A program made the position numbers and the translations under genes. From a virus: 40,736 bases of DNA. The stretch is from IMG/VR virus record IMGVR_UViG_3300042934_001321, positions 1 to 40,736 of that record; one strand, written 5' to 3'. This document shows, piece after piece, positions 1 to 7,179 of this stretch (position 1 is the stretch's first letter; each line of letters begins with the position of its first letter). The notes under the pieces were generated by a model. The model had not been told where the DNA came from. It worked only from the letters and a program-made list of their open reading frames with translations, and did no database searches.

Positions 1-339
<339 letters not shown>

Positions 340-356
340 TCTTCGGGTTTCCAATA

Positions 357-393
357 AAAAACCGCAGATGCTTGCGAAAGCACTGCGGTTTTT
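357..393 (+). terminator. Intrinsic terminator after yebY
   Basis: A hairpin with arms CCGCAG and CTGCGG (362-367, 383-388) and an inner TGCTT/AAAGCA pairing is followed by a T-run at 389-393. An A-run precedes it, so it could act in both directions. Confidence 0.8.
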
Positions 394-460
394 CACTTTT
401 AATGATGCTCATACGCTTTTTTTCCGGCCGCTTTAACTGAGGACTGGAAAACCTGGCGTC

Positions 461-478
461 GTCATCTATTCTTAAAAG
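461..478 (+). promoter_or_regulatory. Probable sigma-S promoter of sdsR
   Basis: CTATTCTTA at 466-474 gives a -10 element (TATTCT, 467-472) with the preceding C favoured by sigma-S, 7 bases before the expected SdsR 5' end at 479. SdsR is known to be a sigma-S-dependent RNA. Confidence 0.6.
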
Positions 479-582
479 GCAAGGCGACTTAGCCTGCATT
501 AATGCCAACTTTTAGCGCACGGCTCTCTCCCAAGAGCCATTTCCCTGGACCGAATACAGGAATCGTATTCGGTCTCTTTTTA
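479..582 (+). ncRNA. sdsR: SdsR (RyeB) Hfq-dependent small RNA (host)
   Basis: The sequence from GCAAGGCGACTTAGCC to the terminator hairpin CCGAATAC/GTATTCGG followed by CTCTTTTT matches my memory of enterobacterial SdsR (about 104 nt). SdsR is a highly conserved stationary-phase RNA that binds Hfq and represses several mRNAs. In E. coli it lies next to yebY and is overlapped on the other strand by the RNA RyeA. Here the full SdsR, with promoter and terminator, is retained at the left phage junction. Integrase arm sites start about 33 bases after its end, so the attachment core should lie at or just after its 3' end. Confidence 0.88.
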
Positions 583-614
583 TCTGTCTTTTATTTCAGT
601 CACTTACGGCACCT

Positions 615-643
615 CGTCCGAAAATGTCCTAAAATTGTCCGAA
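615..643 (+). repeat. Three integrase arm-type repeats (left end)
   Basis: CGTCCGAA (615-622), TGTCCTAA (625-632) and TGTCCGAA (636-643) are direct repeats spaced 10 and 11 bp, one helical turn apart. The same motif occurs three times with similar spacing and orientation at 40675-40703. Lambda-type integrases bind such arm sites near each attachment core. Function is inferred. Confidence 0.7.
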
Positions 644-712
644 CTTCAATATCCGGCATTTCTCGTTATACCACACCGTTTTTAACATTCACAATTCATT
701 TACACGCAATTT

Positions 713-1792
713 TTAAATCATCATGAATTCTTTTTTCCTGCTGTCCAGGTACTTCGTGGTCATTTTTTCTGACTTATGACCGAACAGCCGCTGAACAAAT
801 TCTTTACCAAACTCCTTCTCGTACATCCTCCCTGACAGACTTCGGATCTCATGAAATGAAGGTGGCCTGTCTGTAAACTCCAGTCCGGAAAAATTCCTCG
901 CTTTCACAAAACCTTTCGTCAGACTATCCAGATTTATACTGCCGTCTTCGCTGTTTTTTCTGAGCCCTGGGCTTATCAAGAAATCGCATCGGCTAACCAG
1001 GCGGCAACGGTCGATCACGGTCGACAGTCGCAGGCCTGATGCTTTCAGAGTCAGTGATAACGGTATGGCCAGGCAGGCCCCGGTCTTCTGCTGCTCAACG
1101 TACAGTCGATCTTCTTTGATATCGGAGAAGCGCATCCGGGCTACGTCTTCGCGTCGCTGGGCAGTGACCAGTGCCAGATCCATCGCAAGGCCAAACCATG
1201 CCGGCATGCGTTCCGCTCCCGCGCGCACCGCCACAAACATTTCGTACTCCAGACGTTCGCGCTGAACCTCAATCTTCGGCGCCCGGGTAGGGGTGACAGG
1301 ATTGGCCGTGACACGCCCCTCAACGACAGCCTCACGAAACACGTCAGACAGAACAGATCGCATAGTGCCAGCCATTGTAGTTTTCCCGCATGCAGTCCAA
1401 CGCTCAAGAAATTCAGCAATGTCCCGCGTGGTTATGCTGGCAAGCACCATCTGGCCGAAATGCTCGCCGATGGTTGCCAATTGACCGGCGCGAACCTTAT
1501 ACGTATTGACGGCCAGTTTGCGGCGCTGGAGGATGACTTCGTACCGATCGATCCAGTTCGCCATTGTGTACTCTTTGGTCCCTTTCAGCTGTTCGAGCAG
1601 GGCGATCGGAGTATAATTTTTCTCGATATAGTGGTTTGCTTCTATAGCCTGGGCTATCGCATCCCTGCGAGAAATTTTTCCCAGTGGAATTTCTTTACCG
1701 TCGATTGGATTACGCCAGGCGTAAGTTTTCCTGGCTTTGCGGTAGGTCAGATTTTTCGGCAGATTTGCGTCATACTTTTCCGGCCTCGCCAT
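713..1792 (-). CDS. int: Tyrosine-recombinase phage integrase
   Basis: This 359-residue protein has the size and architecture of lambda integrase. An N-terminal arm-binding domain (about 1-65) is followed by a SAM-like core-binding domain (about 75-165) and the catalytic domain. The active-site residues are visible: R213 in TAQR, H314 and R317 in SFHEIRSLSG, H339 in LFGHKS, and nucleophile Y348 in TTKYLDSR. It catalyses site-specific integration and, with Xis, excision. The gene is the last of the leftward operon and overlaps xis by 23 bases, as in lambda. Its 3' end faces the left attachment site beside sdsR, the normal arrangement for an att-adjacent integrase. Confidence 0.96.
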   Translation of the reverse strand: MARPEKYDANLPKNLTYRKARKTYAWRNPIDGKEIPLGKISRRDAIAQAIEANHYIEKNYTPIALLEQLKGTKEYTMANWIDRYEVILQRRKLAVNTYKVRAGQLATIGEHFGQMVLASITTRDIAEFLERWTACGKTTMAGTMRSVLSDVFREAVVEGRVTANPVTPTRAPKIEVQRERLEYEMFVAVRAGAERMPAWFGLAMDLALVTAQRREDVARMRFSDIKEDRLYVEQQKTGACLAIPLSLTLKASGLRLSTVIDRCRLVSRCDFLISPGLRKNSEDGSINLDSLTKGFVKARNFSGLEFTDRPPSFHEIRSLSGRMYEKEFGKEFVQRLFGHKSEKMTTKYLDSRKKEFMMI

Positions 1793-2030
1793 CGATAATC
1801 CTCTCTATCAATCGCCCTTTTAACGGGTATCTGCTCTGATTTGTGTTGACAGTCTTACAGTATTTGCCTGGCTTGATAAAAATGGCGTCAGGCCTGACTT
1901 TGTACTCTGTTCCCTCTTTTTCCGGAGGCGGGTAAATATTACCGTTACGCGCCCATTTTCTGAGGGTTCCTATCTGCGGAGGCTCTTCATAGCGTTCTTC
2001 CGCCCAGCGCTCGAGTGATAAAAGTTTCAT
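1770..2030 (-). CDS. xis: Excisionase (Xis-like)
   Basis: The 86-residue basic protein reads MKLLSLERWAEERYEEPP, then an IGTLRKWARNGNIYPPPEK segment. This is the winged-helix pattern of phage excisionases, which bend attachment-site DNA and direct integrase toward excision. The ATG at 2030 is preferred because GAGG lies 5 bases upstream; an in-frame GTG two codons earlier is possible. The gene overlaps the int start, as in lambda xis-int. The residue pattern and position support the call. No other excisionase candidate is present. Confidence 0.85.
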   Translation of the reverse strand: MKLLSLERWAEERYEEPPQIGTLRKWARNGNIYPPPEKEGTEYKVRPDAIFIKPGKYCKTVNTNQSRYPLKGRLIERIIDGEAGKV

Positions 2031-2122
2031 ATGCACCTCGATAGCCAGCTGCGATCATACGTGCGGCAGCTGGCGGATGTTGAATCTCACGAATCAGTTA
2101 ACCTTGACTGGCGTCGCCCGGG

Positions 2123-2416
2123 TCAATTGGGCGTGTTGATAAAATTCCTCACCAGCGCAGTTTCCATTCTCCTGATACAGTCACGTATCCTCGTCATTTG
2201 CACTTCGGGAAACTGACTCCTCCCCATTTCTTCCAGCACGCTGACGAGATGATGATCCTGAGCTTTTGTCGCCAGTACACGAGCGCAGGCACGCAGTGAT
2301 TCTCCGATACGCCGTTTTTCTATGGCTGCAAACGCGCGGCACAGCTCCAGAGTTGCCAGCGTGTCGGGAAATTCCGCATACCGGGTATTGGCGATGACTT
2401 CCTTTGCTTTGCTCAC
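2123..2416 (-). CDS. Hypothetical early protein, helical
   Basis: The 97-residue product has alternating basic and hydrophobic stretches (for example LCRAFAAIEKRRIGESLRACARVLATKAQ) that suggest helices. I do not recognise a family. The GTG start is chosen because GTGA overlaps the stop of the upstream RecE-like gene, implying translational coupling. It belongs to the leftward early operon between the RecE-like gene and xis. Confidence 0.7.
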   Translation of the reverse strand: MSKAKEVIANTRYAEFPDTLATLELCRAFAAIEKRRIGESLRACARVLATKAQDHHLVSVLEEMGRSQFPEVQMTRIRDCIRRMETALVRNFINTPN

Positions 2417-4323
2417 TCTCTGATCTCCTGCTGACTGATAACGCTGCGGGCCAGCCCGGCGGCCATAGCCGGTAATTCCTCATACTGATTGCAATATGCA
2501 GGGTTGGAACATAAGCCCTGCAGCGCTGCAATGGTCAGCTGTTGCAGGTATGAGGGTGACGTCAACAGATCAGGTTCCTCACGGTTAGGCTCAACTGCCT
2601 TTTGAGGTTTCGCTGTGACAGCTGGGGGATCGAGCAATACCGGTTTTGGTGGTTCGGGGCGGCGGTATTCCACTATCGCATCAAGAGCGATTTTCTGACG
2701 AACGCTAATATCGTCGGACCAGCTATCGAGCATGGTTGTTGCCACATCGTGGATCTCCTCGTCGGTAAAAGCAGGAGACAGGCAATATTCAGTGGTGGTG
2801 ATATCTTTCATCAGTAGCGGGATAACATCGGAAACGAGCTGACCTGTGCATGCCACCACGCCCTCAGCCTCTTCTTTCCCCATGATATTCGTGCGGCCAG
2901 AAATCAGGTCATTTAGTGCGTGCAAAATCGAAAAGTCTCGCTCGTCTGGTACTTCGCGATCGTCTTGAGCTGGTGGCACTTCCTGTTTTTCGACTTCATT
3001 TGAGGAGGGGGTATTTATCAGTGCATCGACTGAGAAAACTCCTCCACCCAGGTTCTCGACACGCGGCTGATCGCCGGCTTGCTTTTCAGGTGCTGGGCTC
3101 TCAGCGAATGCCTCGCTGAGTTCTTTGTCGAGTTGCGCAGCTTTGCCAGGGCAAACAGCTGGTAGCTCTGTTTCGCCCGGTTTAGTCGGTTGGGTTTCAT
3201 CATCTTCTTTTTTCTCAGAATTGGTGCGAGCTTTAGGGCGGCAGGCCATATCAATCGTTTTCTGGTCAGGATGTGCATGATCAGATTCAACCAGCTCGCG
3301 ATTGATGTACTCACGCAATGCGACAGGATCGGTCCAGAGGCCTTCCGGTGCGGATTTAATCAGGGCGATGATGGCCGCGCGGGAATAGTCCAGAATCCCA
3401 GGCGTAGAGCGCAGTTTTTTCCACCACGCAGTAAAGCGGGTGTCCTGTTCTGCTTCGGCCATAGCTTTAGCAGCAATCATGAATTTATTCGGGATCCAGT
3501 AAATGTCGATCTCGTCATACATGCTCAGAATGGCTACAGCCACTTCAATCCGGAGGGTGGAGAGGTTATGTACCAGGTCCGGGCTGCGGTCTGTTTTGTT
3601 GCCGCCTCCCAGGGTGGAACCCGAGTCTGTGCGGTTGTCTTCGTTGACCGGGGCAGCTTGCGGCCGCTTATCTACCGGTGTATCCAGCCATCTGGTGATC
3701 CGCCTTTTAATGTCTGGCCACTGGGTCGTTTCTTTAGTGTCCTCACGCACCCATGCGAGCAACTGCGCCTGCCGTTCAGGTGCCAGCGCCAGCGCGCGGC
3801 TTTCTTTCCCCAGAGCTTCTGCCAGTTCGCGGGCATAACTCGATTCATCATCATTCATCAGATCGACGATCTGGCCGTATTGGGCCGTAGTGATGCCAGG
3901 GACCGGACCGAACAGTGCCAGGCAAGCCGCTCGGGATGCCTGGTCGAGCCTCTCAACAGTTTTAATTTCTTCCTGTGCCTTGTTATCCTCCCAGTCTGCT
4001 TTTTCATCAGTTTCTGGCTGTGGCGCCGCAGCTGGTTCACCTGCATTCACATTCCATACTGCCACGCTGTCGAAAAATTCAGGTGAGAAGACATCAAGGT
4101 CAGGGCAGGGAAGATCTTCGCGGTGCTCCCAGATTTTGACCTTGAAGTAATCATCGATATGTTCAGGCTGTTCGGCCGCCAGCTTACCGAAAATAACGGC
4201 TTCTGCGATGGCTTTTGTAGAAGCATTAACAGCAGTGGCGAGGGGTTTTAAATTCGGGTGTTTTTTTAATGCTTTATCTTTCGGGAAATAAGCTCCGCCA
4301 AATACTTTTAATTCAACAGACAT
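2413..4323 (-). CDS. RecE N-terminal-like protein lacking the exonuclease domain
   Basis: Of 636 residues, the stretch from about 230 to 370 resembles the N-terminal, non-catalytic part of E. coli Rac RecE (exonuclease VIII). Shared landmarks include GGGNKTDR, VHNLSTLR, PGILDYSRAAIIALIKSAPEG, YINRELVESDHAHPD and IDMAC. Acidic, proline-rich linkers follow (about 370-450). The C-terminus (about 450-636) is a different helical region, without the GISKSQL start or the acidic catalytic residues of the RecE nuclease domain. No recT-like annealase is nearby. The protein is therefore probably not a 5'-3' exonuclease, and its role is unknown. Start ATG 4323 has an AGAGG site. It is the largest gene of the leftward operon. 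Confidence 0.75.
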   Translation of the reverse strand: MSVELKVFGGAYFPKDKALKKHPNLKPLATAVNASTKAIAEAVIFGKLAAEQPEHIDDYFKVKIWEHREDLPCPDLDVFSPEFFDSVAVWNVNAGEPAAAPQPETDEKADWEDNKAQEEIKTVERLDQASRAACLALFGPVPGITTAQYGQIVDLMNDDESSYARELAEALGKESRALALAPERQAQLLAWVREDTKETTQWPDIKRRITRWLDTPVDKRPQAAPVNEDNRTDSGSTLGGGNKTDRSPDLVHNLSTLRIEVAVAILSMYDEIDIYWIPNKFMIAAKAMAEAEQDTRFTAWWKKLRSTPGILDYSRAAIIALIKSAPEGLWTDPVALREYINRELVESDHAHPDQKTIDMACRPKARTNSEKKEDDETQPTKPGETELPAVCPGKAAQLDKELSEAFAESPAPEKQAGDQPRVENLGGGVFSVDALINTPSSNEVEKQEVPPAQDDREVPDERDFSILHALNDLISGRTNIMGKEEAEGVVACTGQLVSDVIPLLMKDITTTEYCLSPAFTDEEIHDVATTMLDSWSDDISVRQKIALDAIVEYRRPEPPKPVLLDPPAVTAKPQKAVEPNREEPDLLTSPSYLQQLTIAALQGLCSNPAYCNQYEELPAMAAGLARSVISQQEIRE

Positions 4324-4334
4324 AAGAACCTCTA

Positions 4335-4544
4335 TTAATATTTGAAAGATGATTTTGAATGAAACGGTTTGCTTTGGCCGCGCTTTATCATTTTTAAAGC
4401 GTCTCGCCTTTCTCTTTTTTCATTGCATTGCTCACACAAATAAATCGTGCGCTTATACGGATATACCTCCGTTTTCCTTTCATGCATTTCCGATTTTTTG
4501 TATTCATGACAGCAAACAGCGCAATGACAAATGATGCCATCCAT
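4335..4544 (-). CDS. Small zinc-ribbon protein
   Basis: The 69-residue product has clustered cysteines, CHCAVC near the N-terminus and LCEQCNEKRERR in the middle. The spacing is that of a four-cysteine treble-clef or zinc ribbon, followed by a basic tail. Such proteins are common in phage early operons and usually bind nucleic acid or protein, but nothing here fixes the target. It starts one base after the stop of the preceding gene and ends 11 bases before the RecE-like gene. Confidence 0.7.
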   Translation of the reverse strand: MDGIICHCAVCCHEYKKSEMHERKTEVYPYKRTIYLCEQCNEKRERRDALKMIKRGQSKPFHSKSSFKY

Positions 4545-4545
4545 A

Positions 4546-4818
4546 TCAGTTCAGATACTGGCGTTTGTGGTCGTAATAGGACATGCCGCAGGCGTTCTGC
4601 GCTGCAGTGAAATCCATAGACAGCAAGCTAATGTGCTTAACAGCGCAAACCGGGCAATGAAATTCGCCGAGCACATAGCCGCCATCAAGCACAACAGTTA
4701 CAGGGCCAGAAGCGGGCAAATGAACCACGCCTGAAATTGCACCATTAATATTAAATGTCGCGATTTCTTTATTTACAATTGCCAGACCCATTTCAACAGT
4801 AGTTACTTCTATTTTCAT
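4546..4818 (-). CDS. Hypothetical early protein with CxxC
   Basis: The 90-residue product begins MKIEVTTVEMGLAIVNK and seems beta-rich in the first half. FHCPVCAVKH in the second half could be half of a metal site. AAGGA lies 6 bases before ATG 4818. I do not recognise the family. It is co-directional and tightly spaced with its neighbours in the leftward operon. Confidence 0.7.
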   Translation of the reverse strand: MKIEVTTVEMGLAIVNKEIATFNINGAISGVVHLPASGPVTVVLDGGYVLGEFHCPVCAVKHISLLSMDFTAAQNACGMSYYDHKRQYLN

Positions 4819-4887
4819 TTCAAATTCCTTATTTTCAGGGTAAATGAATCCCTGCCATTTAAGGCATCGATTCTTGACGAGAAAGAA

Positions 4888-5073
4888 TTAAATAACTTTT
4901 AAACTATTTCGCCATTCCTGGTGAGGTTGACGATGAATAACAAAGCTTCTGTATTTTCGCAAAACTCGCCATGCAGCATGACATCCGGCAATATCTCGAA
5001 GAAATACTGAAGTAACGAGTTTTCCCTGCGCCCAGGCAATTTGTTGTTCCGGTGATAATTGTGTTTTATCCAT
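4888..5073 (-). CDS. Small hypothetical early protein
   Basis: The 61-residue product starts MDKTQLSPEQQIAWAQGKLV and is rich in W, R and H. ATG 5073 is preferred over upstream in-frame starts because GGAGT lies 8 bases before it. Family unknown. It sits in the leftward early operon with 91 bases to the next gene upstream. Confidence 0.6.
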   Translation of the reverse strand: MDKTQLSPEQQIAWAQGKLVTSVFLRDIAGCHAAWRVLRKYRSFVIHRQPHQEWRNSLKVI

Positions 5074-5164
5074 TTCTGAATACTCCACTTTGTGCTTAAC
5101 AATAAAAAGGGCGGTATAAGCATGGACCACGGGAACGCACATACCGCCAAGTGATCAAATCTTA

Positions 5165-5677
5165 TTAAGCCTGAAGTATTTGACGCTGAGCTAAACTGCT
5201 TTCCCATAATCGGAGGGCTGTTGCTTTTGCCCAGCGGTACCATTCACGGCCTGCTTCTTTGTAAGAATTACCGAGACGAACCAGATCCCAGGTTTCTTGT
5301 AAAAAATCGGGTTCTTTATTTGCGATTTGCTGCCGGGCTTGGATCATATTGTCGATTGCTGCGTTGATTTCCAGAGCTTCGGCATGGGCCTCTTCCATAT
5401 CAAGTTCATCTGCGAAGGTGCTGGTGATTTTCATCACACCATCCACGAACTCGATCATTTGCGCTGGGATAACCGAACAATCAATCGACTCTTCACCTAC
5501 CAGTTCGTAACCTTCCCCCCCATCATTGAGATCGATATTAAATGCAGCAAAGCACCAGTCTGCTGATTTGTTCGGGCGGGCCAGCATTTCCATTCCGGAA
5601 GCAAGACGGGTCCCAGTTGCTTCTTCTGCGATCTGAAAACCATCGCGGCGCTGATAAATCATAAATGTTCTTTCCAT
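5165..5677 (-). CDS. Hypothetical first gene of leftward operon
   Basis: The 170-residue product is acidic, with a predicted helix around DELDMEEAHAEALEINAAIDNMIQARQQI and a tryptophan-rich C-terminal part. I do not recognise it. ATG 5677 is favoured because GAGGAG lies 7 bases upstream; an adjacent in-frame GTG is possible. It is the promoter-proximal gene of the PL transcript, a place where phages often put rapidly made anti-host or anti-defence proteins, but there is no direct evidence for that here. Confidence 0.65.
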   Translation of the reverse strand: MERTFMIYQRRDGFQIAEEATGTRLASGMEMLARPNKSADWCFAAFNIDLNDGGEGYELVGEESIDCSVIPAQMIEFVDGVMKITSTFADELDMEEAHAEALEINAAIDNMIQARQQIANKEPDFLQETWDLVRLGNSYKEAGREWYRWAKATALRLWESSLAQRQILQA

Positions 5678-5754
5678 CACCTATCTCCTCTTCACCCTTA
5701 TCGCCGGGTAGGCGGAACGTTTACCTGTCGCACCTGTTGTGCTTGGTTGAGTAG

Positions 5755-5794
5755 AGAATACAACATAAAGTAGATGTGTCAACACTAAAAGTAG
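5755..5794 (-). promoter_or_regulatory. Leftward early promoter PL with embedded operators
   Basis: On the minus strand TTGACA (5782-5777) and TATTCT (5760-5755) are 16 bp apart. Inside the spacer, 5761-5773 reads CAAC-ATAAA-GTAG, one base from the palindrome CTAC-N5-GTAG. A weaker copy, ACAC-TAAAA-GTAG, lies at 5782-5794, centred 21 bp away. A repressor bound there would block the leftward operon. Confidence 0.75.
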
Positions 5795-5836
5795 AAATTA
5801 AAAGTATGATTGCTATCTTTGGTAGTGTTTAAGGGC

Positions 5837-5862
5837 GTAAAAAAACCCGGTTTTACCGGGCT
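5837..5862 (-). terminator. Intrinsic terminator of the repressor transcript
   Basis: Reading leftward, CCCGG-TAAAA-CCGGG (5860-5846) is followed by seven T. It lies 17 bases past the repressor stop and upstream of PL, so it separates repressor transcription from the early operon. Confidence 0.85.
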
Positions 5863-5876
5863 ATTTAGAGGGTTTT

Positions 5877-6338
5877 TTACTTCTGCGGGTGGTTGGCGTA
5901 CTTCAGAAAGAAATCATACAGCTGCTTATAGCGCATTTCGAAAGCAAGTAGCATGTTCTTGGCTTCGACACTTGGGAACTGTCGATACACCCGAACCAGT
6001 CTCTTTTCGTCTTCGCTTAGTTTACTGAATTCAGTATCACTTTCTGTATCTGGTTCTGTGGTCGGTAACGCTAAGCCCGGAAACTCTGTGTCGGGAAGCT
6101 TAACTGGTGCACTCTCACCCTCGCCATAGTCTAGCCATGCCGCCTGGACATTCAGCCAGTCAGCTATCTTCTGCAATTTCTCATCGCGTGGCTTTGCCGT
6201 GCCCAGCGTATAACGACGAGCCATTTCATATGTGACATCGCAAGCCTGGCTTAGATCCTTGACGGAACGGCGCTGTCTGCGCATTTCTTCGGTCAGCCGG
6301 TTCGCGAAATCCTGATGTTTATTCGCTTTTTCTACCAT
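5877..6338 (-). CDS. CI-like repressor without peptidase domain
   Basis: The N-terminal half is an XRE/Cro-CI helix-turn-helix (HQDFANRLTEEM, VKDLSQACDVTYEMARRY, AKPRDEKLQKIADWL), the usual lysogeny repressor fold. The remainder is an acidic linker and a short helical tail (EDEKRLVRVYRQFPSVEAKNMLLAFEMRY) that probably multimerises. There is no S24/LexA-like domain, no Ala-Gly cleavage site and no Ser-Lys dyad, so RecA-stimulated self-cleavage is not expected. I chose ATG 6338 (153 residues) because family members have only a few residues before the HTH; ATG 6374 would give 165. A perfect operator palindrome overlaps ATG 6338, pointing to autoregulation. It is the only CI-like gene in the window. 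Confidence 0.82.
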   Translation of the reverse strand: MVEKANKHQDFANRLTEEMRRQRRSVKDLSQACDVTYEMARRYTLGTAKPRDEKLQKIADWLNVQAAWLDYGEGESAPVKLPDTEFPGLALPTTEPDTESDTEFSKLSEDEKRLVRVYRQFPSVEAKNMLLAFEMRYKQLYDFFLKYANHPQK

Positions 6339-6346
6339 AGGTAGAA
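6330..6346. promoter_or_regulatory. Perfect operator palindrome at repressor start
   Basis: TTCTACCATAGGTAGAA is a 6-5-6 perfect inverted repeat (CTAC at 6332-6335, GTAG at 6341-6344). It overlaps the likely repressor start codon and shares the CTAC-N5-GTAG pattern found at PR and PL. Confidence 0.75.
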
Positions 6347-6376
6347 GAGTAAGGCACGGCGCGTTTATAGTCATTT

Positions 6377-6417
6377 CTATTTTTCGTAGTTGTATTTTCT
6401 ACTTTATGTAGTATATT
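6377..6417 (+). promoter_or_regulatory. Rightward early promoter PR with two operators
   Basis: TTGTAT (6390-6395) and TATATT (6412-6417) are 16 bp apart. The spacer contains CTAC-TTTAT-GTAG (6399-6411). A second copy, CTAT-TTTTC-GTAG (6377-6389), overlaps the upstream edge, centred 22 bp away. The arrangement mirrors PL. The likely repressor promoter reads the other way through this region, but its elements are not clear. Confidence 0.78.
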
Positions 6418-6446
6418 GCAGTCATTGACTCATTCAGGAGAACACG

Positions 6447-6716
6447 ATGACTACTTCATACAAGAACATAACTGAAAAGGCAGTAAGGTCGATTGGTTCT
6501 GTTTCGGCCGTCGCCCGTAAATTCAACTTCAAATCCTCACAATCGGTAGCTAACTGGATTATCCGAAACAGGGTTCCCAGTGAGCGAGTGATAAAGCTCT
6601 GTGAATTTGGCGGCTGGTCAGTAACCCCTCACGAGTTACGTCCGGATTTGCATCCAACTCCTACCAGCGGAATTCCTGTTCAGGATATCCCACGCGCGAA
6701 GAAGGAGTCTGACTGA
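6447..6716 (+). CDS. Cro/YdaS-like DNA-binding protein
   Basis: This 89-residue protein is the first gene after PR. It has a helix-turn-helix of YdaS type: ITEKAVRSIGSVSAVARKF, then SSQSVANWIIRNRVP, then LCEFGGWSVTPHELRPDLHP. The HELRPD ending of the DNA-binding domain is typical of that family. YdaS was named from the Rac prophage, where it sits opposite the repressor racR and pairs with ydaT. By position it should act as Cro, repressing the early promoters. AGGAG lies 8 bases before ATG. Its stop overlaps the next ATG (TGATG). Confidence 0.85.
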   Translation: MTTSYKNITEKAVRSIGSVSAVARKFNFKSSQSVANWIIRNRVPSERVIKLCEFGGWSVTPHELRPDLHPTPTSGIPVQDIPRAKKESD

Positions 6717-7165
6717 TGGAAATCAAAAAGCTGGCATGCGAGCTGGAGTCCTGGGCTCAGGAAAAGGGCTGGAAGACGGTCACGCAGCTGATAACGCCGC
6801 ATCACTTTGGTGATCTGCTTCTGCCATTGGATAACGTGACGGACCCTGACGAGTACGCTCGTAGGCTGCACAACAACAAGCAGATTATTCAGCGCGCCTT
6901 CCGCAACGATACGCCGAATTATCTCAAGCAGGCGCAAGCGCTGAGCTATGCCATCCGCACCGCCATCGATAACGAACTGCAGCAGAAAGACTGCATGCTT
7001 TACCGGGCTGCCAGGGTTAACAAAGAGTGTATCGAAGCCACCAACGCGGTATTCACCGGCAAACCGCAACCGGTAATCAGGCGAGAGACTCTGGAAGCGA
7101 TCGACGCACTGGCGCAGCTGGCTGGCGTGAAAGTCCAGATTATGAACTGTCATCGCGCGGCATAA
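6716..7165 (+). CDS. YdaT-like protein in cII position
   Basis: The 149-residue product (MEIKKLACELESWAQEKGWK, then NNKQIIQRAFRNDTPNYLKQAQALSYAIRTAI) resembles proteins annotated as the YdaT family, also called toxin YdaT after the Rac pair. It is coupled to the YdaS-like gene by a TGATG overlap and occupies the cII position of lambdoid phages. A regulatory role in the lysis-lysogeny decision is at least as likely as toxicity. Family assignment is from memory and moderate. The C-terminal part (ETLEAIDALAQLAGVKVQI) is helical. Confidence 0.65.
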   Translation: MEIKKLACELESWAQEKGWKTVTQLITPHHFGDLLLPLDNVTDPDEYARRLHNNKQIIQRAFRNDTPNYLKQAQALSYAIRTAIDNELQQKDCMLYRAARVNKECIEATNAVFTGKPQPVIRRETLEAIDALAQLAGVKVQIMNCHRAA

Positions 7166-7179
7166 GGGTCAGTGAAGCC

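Noticed and set aside
502-726. 74-codon plus-strand frame across sdsR and the left junction
   Set aside because: It covers the SdsR RNA, its terminator and the integrase arm sites, and has no ribosome site.
3190-4086. 298-codon plus-strand frame opposite the RecE-like gene
   Set aside because: The minus-strand gene has RecE similarity, a ribosome site and operon context; the plus-strand product is Phe/Cys/Arg-rich without a family.
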